From: Gammaproteobacteria bacterium
Lineage (GTDB): Bacteria; Pseudomonadota; Gammaproteobacteria; Pseudomonadales; Oleiphilaceae
DNA: 17,670 nucleotides
Direction: 5' to 3'
Assembly (NCBI GenBank): GCA_003695085.1
Contig: RFIV01000127.1
Span: 1 to 17,670, forward strand
Positions 14,069 through 17,670 of the stretch are shown here, piece after piece. The notes beneath the pieces are model-generated. The model had not been told where the DNA came from. It searched no databases and was given only the letters and a program-made list of their open reading frames with translations. How positions within the stretch are numbered: the stretch's first letter is position 1; the number at the start of each line of letters is the position of its first letter. Position numbers and translations under genes: made by a program.

Positions 14069-14653
14069 ATGATGAGCGCGCAACACAGCGATTCGGATTT
14101 TCTGAAGGAAATGGCAGACGTCACGCCTTTGCCCGCTGGCAACCTGGCTGACGTCCGCAAGCCACGGGAAGATACACCGGGGAAAAGCATCCGCCGCTCA
14201 TTGGCCGTTTCGGATCTGCGGCCGGTGCGCAACTTTCTGACTACGGATCACGTGGAAATGCTGCGCAGCGAGGACGTGCTGAGCTATCGGCGTCCGGGTG
14301 TTCAGCACGGGGTATTCAGAAAGCTTCGCCTGGGCCAGTACGAGATGGAAGCGCGCCTGGACCTGCACAAGATCACCGTGGAGCAGGCGCGCAAAGAGGT
14401 CTTTGCATTCATCAGGGACTGTGTGCGCTATGAGCTTCGCACGGTCATGATCCTGCATGGCAAGGGGGACCGCAACCCCGACCGGATCGCAACCATCAAG
14501 AGCTACGTCAACAAATGGTTGCAGGAATTCGATGATGTGCTGGCCTTTCACAGCGCCCAATCACGCCATGGCGGGACAGGTGCCGTGTACGTGATGTTGC
14601 GCAAGGGTGAAAAGGCCCGTCAGGAAAACCGCGAGCGATTCGGCGGCCGCTGA
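14069..14653 (+). CDS. smrA: Smr-domain DNA endonuclease, SmrA/YdaL-like
   Basis: A 194-aa protein with a C-terminal Smr domain (about 90-180): LDLH (97-100), HGKG (130-133) and HGGTGAVYVML (167-177), the three signatures of the family. The N-terminal 90 residues are the polar extension typical of YdaL/SmrA proteins, whose E. coli member is of similar length. Family members nick or cleave DNA; Smr domains also act in mismatch-repair-related processing and, in some proteins, on RNA. Two adjacent ATG codons (14069, 14072) follow a G-rich ribosome site (about 14057-14067), so the exact start is uncertain by one codon. A likely terminator lies 9 bp after the stop. Confidence 0.88.
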   Translation: MMSAQHSDSDFLKEMADVTPLPAGNLADVRKPREDTPGKSIRRSLAVSDLRPVRNFLTTDHVEMLRSEDVLSYRRPGVQHGVFRKLRLGQYEMEARLDLHKITVEQARKEVFAFIRDCVRYELRTVMILHGKGDRNPDRIATIKSYVNKWLQEFDDVLAFHSAQSRHGGTGAVYVMLRKGEKARQENRERFGGR

Positions 14654-14661
14654 ACCCCGCC

Positions 14662-14695
14662 TGTTCGCACCGGCCCCGAGCGGACACATTTTTTT
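14662..14695 (+). terminator. Probable rho-independent terminator after smrA
   Basis: TGTTCGC (14662-14668) pairs with GCGGACA (14680-14686), including one G-U, around an 11-nt loop. A run of seven T (14689-14695) follows 2 nt later. It is moderate in strength, so read-through into mtnA is possible. That matters because mtnA starts only 31 bp further on with no obvious promoter of its own. Confidence 0.55.
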
Positions 14696-14725
14696 CAGAT
14701 CAAACATCTTGCTTGGAGACAGACT

Positions 14726-15772
14726 GTGAAAGAGATCTTCCAGCCACTCGTCTGGCGTGAGGGCGTTTTGCGCCTGATTGATCAGCGCAAGCTGCCACAA
14801 GAGGAAGCTTGGCTGGAAAGCCAGACATGGCAGACCACGGCTTCCGCCATACGTGACATGGTTGTCCGGGGCGCTCCGGCGATTGGTATTGCTGCAGCCT
14901 GGGGCGTGGTACAGGCAGCGTGCACGGTTTCGGAGATTACCCCGCAGACATTGAAACCGGCTCTGGACGGTCTGGCGGCATCCCGGCCCACGGCGGTGAA
15001 TCTGTTTTGGGCGCTGGAGCGCATGTCGGAAACCATTGCGGCGGTCGCCGGGCTGCCGGCTGATCAGGCTCTGGCGCGGCTGGAAGACGAGGCACGTGCG
15101 ATTCATGAGGAAGATCTGGCGGCCAACCTGCGGATGGGCGAGCTGGGGGCCGAGTGGGCCCGTACAATGGGAAAGGGGGCGGTGCTCACACACTGCAATA
15201 CCGGCTCACTGGCGACCGGTGGCTATGGTACGGCCCTGGGGGTGATCCGTAGCGCCTGGCAGGCGGGTCTGGTCGAGACGGTGTACGTCGACGAGACGCG
15301 CCCCTGGCTGCAGGGGGCCCGACTGACTGCCTGGGAGTTGATGCGAGACGGTATCCCCGCGCAACTGATTGCCGATGTGGCAGCAGCCTCGGTCATGCGT
15401 GACAAGGGCGTAAAGTGGGTCGTCGTCGGGGCGGACAGGATTACAGCCCGAGGTGACGTTGCAAACAAGATCGGTACTTATGGACTGGCGGTGCTGGCAC
15501 GTTACCATGGAGTGAAGTTTGCGGTCGCGGCCCCCTTGAGTACCATCGACCCCCATCTGGAAAAGGGCGAAGATATCCCCATCGAAGAGCGTACGCCGGA
15601 CGAAGTCTGTCAGTTGGGGGGCGTGCGGACCGCGCCTGCCGGAATGGCGGCTTACAACCCTGTCTTCGATGTGACGCCCGCAGAGCTGGTGGACGCCATC
15701 ATTACCGAGCGTGGGGTCGTTGAGCAGCCCGACGCGATGAAAATGAAGGCATTGCTGGCGGCCTCCGCCTGA
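14726..15772 (+). CDS. mtnA: S-methyl-5-thioribose-1-phosphate isomerase
   Basis: A 348-aa enzyme of the methionine salvage pathway, converting methylthioribose-1-phosphate to methylthioribulose-1-phosphate in the cytoplasm. Family motifs are all present: RGAPAIG (48-54), HCNTGSLATGGYGTALG with the catalytic Cys157, DETRP (189-193), GADRI with the catalytic Asp237 (235-239), and NKIGTYG (247-253). The related eIF2B-alpha subunits lack this Cys/Asp pair, so the isomerase assignment is firm. The start is GTG 14726, with GGAG at 14715-14718 spaced 7 nt. No other methionine-salvage gene is adjacent. The gene often next to mtnA in gammaproteobacteria, gyrA, is absent here. Confidence 0.95.
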   Translation: MKEIFQPLVWREGVLRLIDQRKLPQEEAWLESQTWQTTASAIRDMVVRGAPAIGIAAAWGVVQAACTVSEITPQTLKPALDGLAASRPTAVNLFWALERMSETIAAVAGLPADQALARLEDEARAIHEEDLAANLRMGELGAEWARTMGKGAVLTHCNTGSLATGGYGTALGVIRSAWQAGLVETVYVDETRPWLQGARLTAWELMRDGIPAQLIADVAAASVMRDKGVKWVVVGADRITARGDVANKIGTYGLAVLARYHGVKFAVAAPLSTIDPHLEKGEDIPIEERTPDEVCQLGGVRTAPAGMAAYNPVFDVTPAELVDAIITERGVVEQPDAMKMKALLAASA

Positions 15773-16055
15773 CGTCCCGCATCCGCCTTCTGTCATCCTC
15801 ATTGATTGTATAGCCAGACATCCTGCTTACGTGCGGTGGCAGGGTGTTTGGGGCCGCGCCGTTGAGCTGCGGCCAGGCATCGTGATTCCGGTCGACTTGA
15901 CAGTTCACAACATGTTGACGAATCTGAGAACAGGGTCCGTTTTGGATACATATCTGCTACACATCCCATGACAGGCATGTGACACAATAGAGTCAGGATG
16001 TTCAAACAACAGGCAGGGAGCGCGGTTCAGGAACCGCCAGGGTACACATCAGCCC
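15773..16055. promoter_or_regulatory. Intergenic region upstream of the PilZ-DUF1631 gene
   Basis: This 283-bp gap holds no protein gene I can support. GGCCGC (15852-15857) pairs with GCGGCC (15869-15874), but no T-run follows, so mtnA has no clear terminator. TTGACA (15897-15902) is a perfect -35 box but lacks a good -10 at normal spacing. CAACATGTTG (15907-15916) is a perfect 10-bp palindrome. GTGACACA (15979-15986), followed by GTCA at 15992-15995, repeats half of the dyad seen at 373 and 1282. Confidence 0.35.
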
Positions 16056-17670
16056 ATGAATGACGTGACGCACGAGAAACGTCGCTTTTATCGCTATTCC
16101 GTCAGTCATCCAGTGGAATTGGTGCTGGGTGAGGATCAGTGTGCGGGACGCTTGGCCAATATCTGTGCCGGAGGCGCGCTGGTGCTGACTGATGGGGCGT
16201 CGCATGCTGCGCGCAAGCTCGCGACCCAGCCCCGCTTGCACCTCAAGATTCGGTTGCCGGACAAGGCTGTAAAGGATATTCCCTGCAGGGTTGCGCGTGG
16301 GGAACCTGGTTTGTTCGCACTGGTTTTTGAGAGCATTCAGACCGGGCTCGTGGACGCGTTGGTCAAACCCGACAGCTCGCCAGCCACACTTCTGACACCG
16401 GAAAAAGCCAGTGCCGACATCCTGTCGGGCCTGATCGGGCTCTATCGTGCACGCCTGCGCCCCTTGATTGACCGGGCATTGGGAGAAATGCGTCAGGGGC
16501 TGGAACAATCACGCATACCTGCCAGCCTGAAGCGCTACGTTGACAGCCTGATCGCTCACCATTCGAGCCTGGCCCAGCATCTCAACAGCCACGTCATGAA
16601 TCAGTGGGAGCGGTGGCAGGGCCAGGGCAAGCCGGCACTTCCGGAAAGCCTGGGCATCTTGCAGGACCACGAGGTGGAAGGCTGGCTGGCCGTGAACGTC
16701 AGTACACGCAAGCTTGAGCAGCACGTTGCCGCCACCTATGAACGCCTGAAAACGATTCTGCAGCGCCTGGAAGGCGGACTCTCGGATTATGATCTGCACC
16801 CGCTGGCCCCGCGACAACTGGTGGAAGGCCTGCGCGCCGGGCTGGTTGCCGAGGGATTCGATCTGCATGACTTGTCGCAGGTGCTGCCGTTTCTGGCGGA
16901 TCCTCTTGGGTTTCACCTCAAGCAGCTCTACCGGTCGTTGATTCGTTTTGTCGAAGAAGCCCAGGCTCCCGGCACGCAGGATGAAAAGCGCCTACAGGCG
17001 GCGCCGGAAGAAAAGGTGAAGCCGGAGAATCGTTCTGCAAACCTGCCTCTGGAAGAGCAGCGGCGGATGTTGCATGAGCTATACAGCCTGTATGTCGCCA
17101 TTTGCGGAGATCATCGCCTGGCTCGCCAGCATTTGTACGCGCTGAGCGGGCTGGCGCCGCTGGCGCGAGGACAGGAAGACACGGCGGCACGGCTTGAGGA
17201 TGGGCTGGTGCGTACCGCGATCCACCAGAAGCTCAAGGCGTCCTACAGGGAGGCTTTCAGGGACTGGGTGGAGCAGTTGCTCAACGCGGGTGGGAAGCAG
17301 GCCCGTGTGGTCTTGCCTCCGGAAATCGATGAGCGGGTTGAGCTATACGGACGCGTGCTTGACGCACTGATGGCACTTTCCGATGTCATCCCGTGGCTGC
17401 GTGATGAGCTGGCTGCCAAGGCGTCCTGTTTTCTCTCGGATATGATGCAGTCCGATGACTTGTTTGCCGTACCGGATCATCCGTTGCGCGGGCTGCTCAA
17501 CGCTCTGGGGCGACTCGCCAATCTGCCGGCGCCCCCTGCGCTGCAGCAAAACCGGATTATCGGGCTGGTCAATCAGCTTAACGGGCGTTGGCCGCACGAC
17601 CGGCAGCGGGTGCTGGAGCTGACCCGGCTTTTCGACGAGGTTTCGCAGCGGCAGGCGCAGAGCTTCCGGA
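16056..17670 (+). CDS. PilZ-DUF1631 protein (3' end beyond window)
   Basis: An open frame from ATG 16056 runs to the window edge (538 codons visible). Residues about 7-110 form a PilZ domain with KRRFYRY (R9 and R13 giving RxxxR) and NICAGG (35-40), where the usual Ser of D/NxSxxG is Cys. The rest, from about residue 120, matches the helical DUF1631 family (LLTPEKASADILSGL, SLKRYVDSLIAHHSSLAQHL, ADPLGFHLKQLYRSLIRFVEEA), which normally runs to some 700-800 aa. A charged Glu/Lys/Pro-rich linker occupies about 305-335. It is presumably a c-di-GMP effector, but the role of DUF1631 is not known to me. The ribosome site is weak (AGGG at 16039, 13 nt away), so the start is less certain than the frame. 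Confidence 0.85.
   Translation, partial: MNDVTHEKRRFYRYSVSHPVELVLGEDQCAGRLANICAGGALVLTDGASHAARKLATQPRLHLKIRLPDKAVKDIPCRVARGEPGLFALVFESIQTGLVDALVKPDSSPATLLTPEKASADILSGLIGLYRARLRPLIDRALGEMRQGLEQSRIPASLKRYVDSLIAHHSSLAQHLNSHVMNQWERWQGQGKPALPESLGILQDHEVEGWLAVNVSTRKLEQHVAATYERLKTILQRLEGGLSDYDLHPLAPRQLVEGLRAGLVAEGFDLHDLSQVLPFLADPLGFHLKQLYRSLIRFVEEAQAPGTQDEKRLQAAPEEKVKPENRSANLPLEEQRRMLHELYSLYVAICGDHRLARQHLYALSGLAPLARGQEDTAARLEDGLVRTAIHQKLKASYREAFRDWVEQLLNAGGKQARVVLPPEIDERVELYGRVLDALMALSDVIPWLRDELAAKASCFLSDMMQSDDLFAVPDHPLRGLLNALGRLANLPAPPALQQNRIIGLVNQLNGRWPHDRQRVLELTRLFDEVSQRQAQSFR

Noticed and set aside
15852..15874. GC-rich hairpin after mtnA as a terminator
   Set aside because: The 6-bp stem has an 11-nt loop and no T-run on either strand.

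Overview
The window looks like a chromosomal segment of a free-living, probably marine, gammaproteobacterium of the Marinobacter/Halomonas/Pseudomonas sphere. That placement is an inference from gene families (SCP2-like plus iron-dependent alcohol dehydrogenase, DUF294 protein plus DnaQ-like exonuclease, PilZ-DUF1631, FAD-SelD fusion) and from a moderately high G+C content that I judged by eye. I see no insertion sequence, integrase, CRISPR array, tRNA or rRNA. The genes are densely packed and look native rather than recently acquired.

Layout. (1) 1-342: 3' end of a thiamine-diphosphate enzyme resembling ILVBL/2-hydroxyacyl-CoA lyase. (2) 343-1500: two small unknown genes that converge and overlap (462-953 +, 945-1169 -), flanked by regulatory DNA rich in palindromes. 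(3) 1501-3260: a two-gene operon (SCP2-like lipid-carrier protein, iron-dependent alcohol dehydrogenase) behind a sigma70-type promoter carrying two tandem near-identical operators, ending at a strong terminator. (4) 5937-3347 on the minus strand: a two-gene operon of a cNMP-CBS-DUF294 nucleotidyltransferase-like protein and a DnaQ-family 3'-5' exonuclease. (5) 5938-6366: a gap without a protein gene. It has a long inverted repeat, a plus-strand promoter-like pair and an orphan plus-strand terminator, so a small RNA gene with GGA hairpin loops is the best reading. (6) 6367-6645 (-): a short PilZ protein. (7) 6817-7752: an exported protein of unknown function. (8) 7803-10551: an Hpt-only protein overlapping an Hpt-REC-REC-GGDEF*-EAL* protein whose output domains have lost their catalytic residues. 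(9) 10585-11610: a zinc-free VAT1/quinone-oxidoreductase-like enzyme. (10) 11793-14012: an FAD/NAD(P)H oxidoreductase fused to a SelD-like domain lacking the catalytic Cys and Lys and two of the usual Mg ligands. (11) 14069-15772: smrA and mtnA. (12) 16056 to the end: PilZ-DUF1631, cut by the window.

How it fits together. One recurring theme is c-di-GMP and phosphorelay signalling: two PilZ receptors, a degenerate GGDEF-EAL response regulator, an Hpt partner, and a possible CsrA-binding sRNA. A second is oxidation of alcohols, lipids and aldehydes (SCP2/Fe-ADH, VAT1-like, 2-hydroxyacyl-CoA lyase-like). The items most worth a second look are the SelD-like fusion without its active site, the candidate sRNA, the tandem operators of the alcohol dehydrogenase operon, and the catalytically degenerate Hpt-REC-REC-GGDEF-EAL protein.
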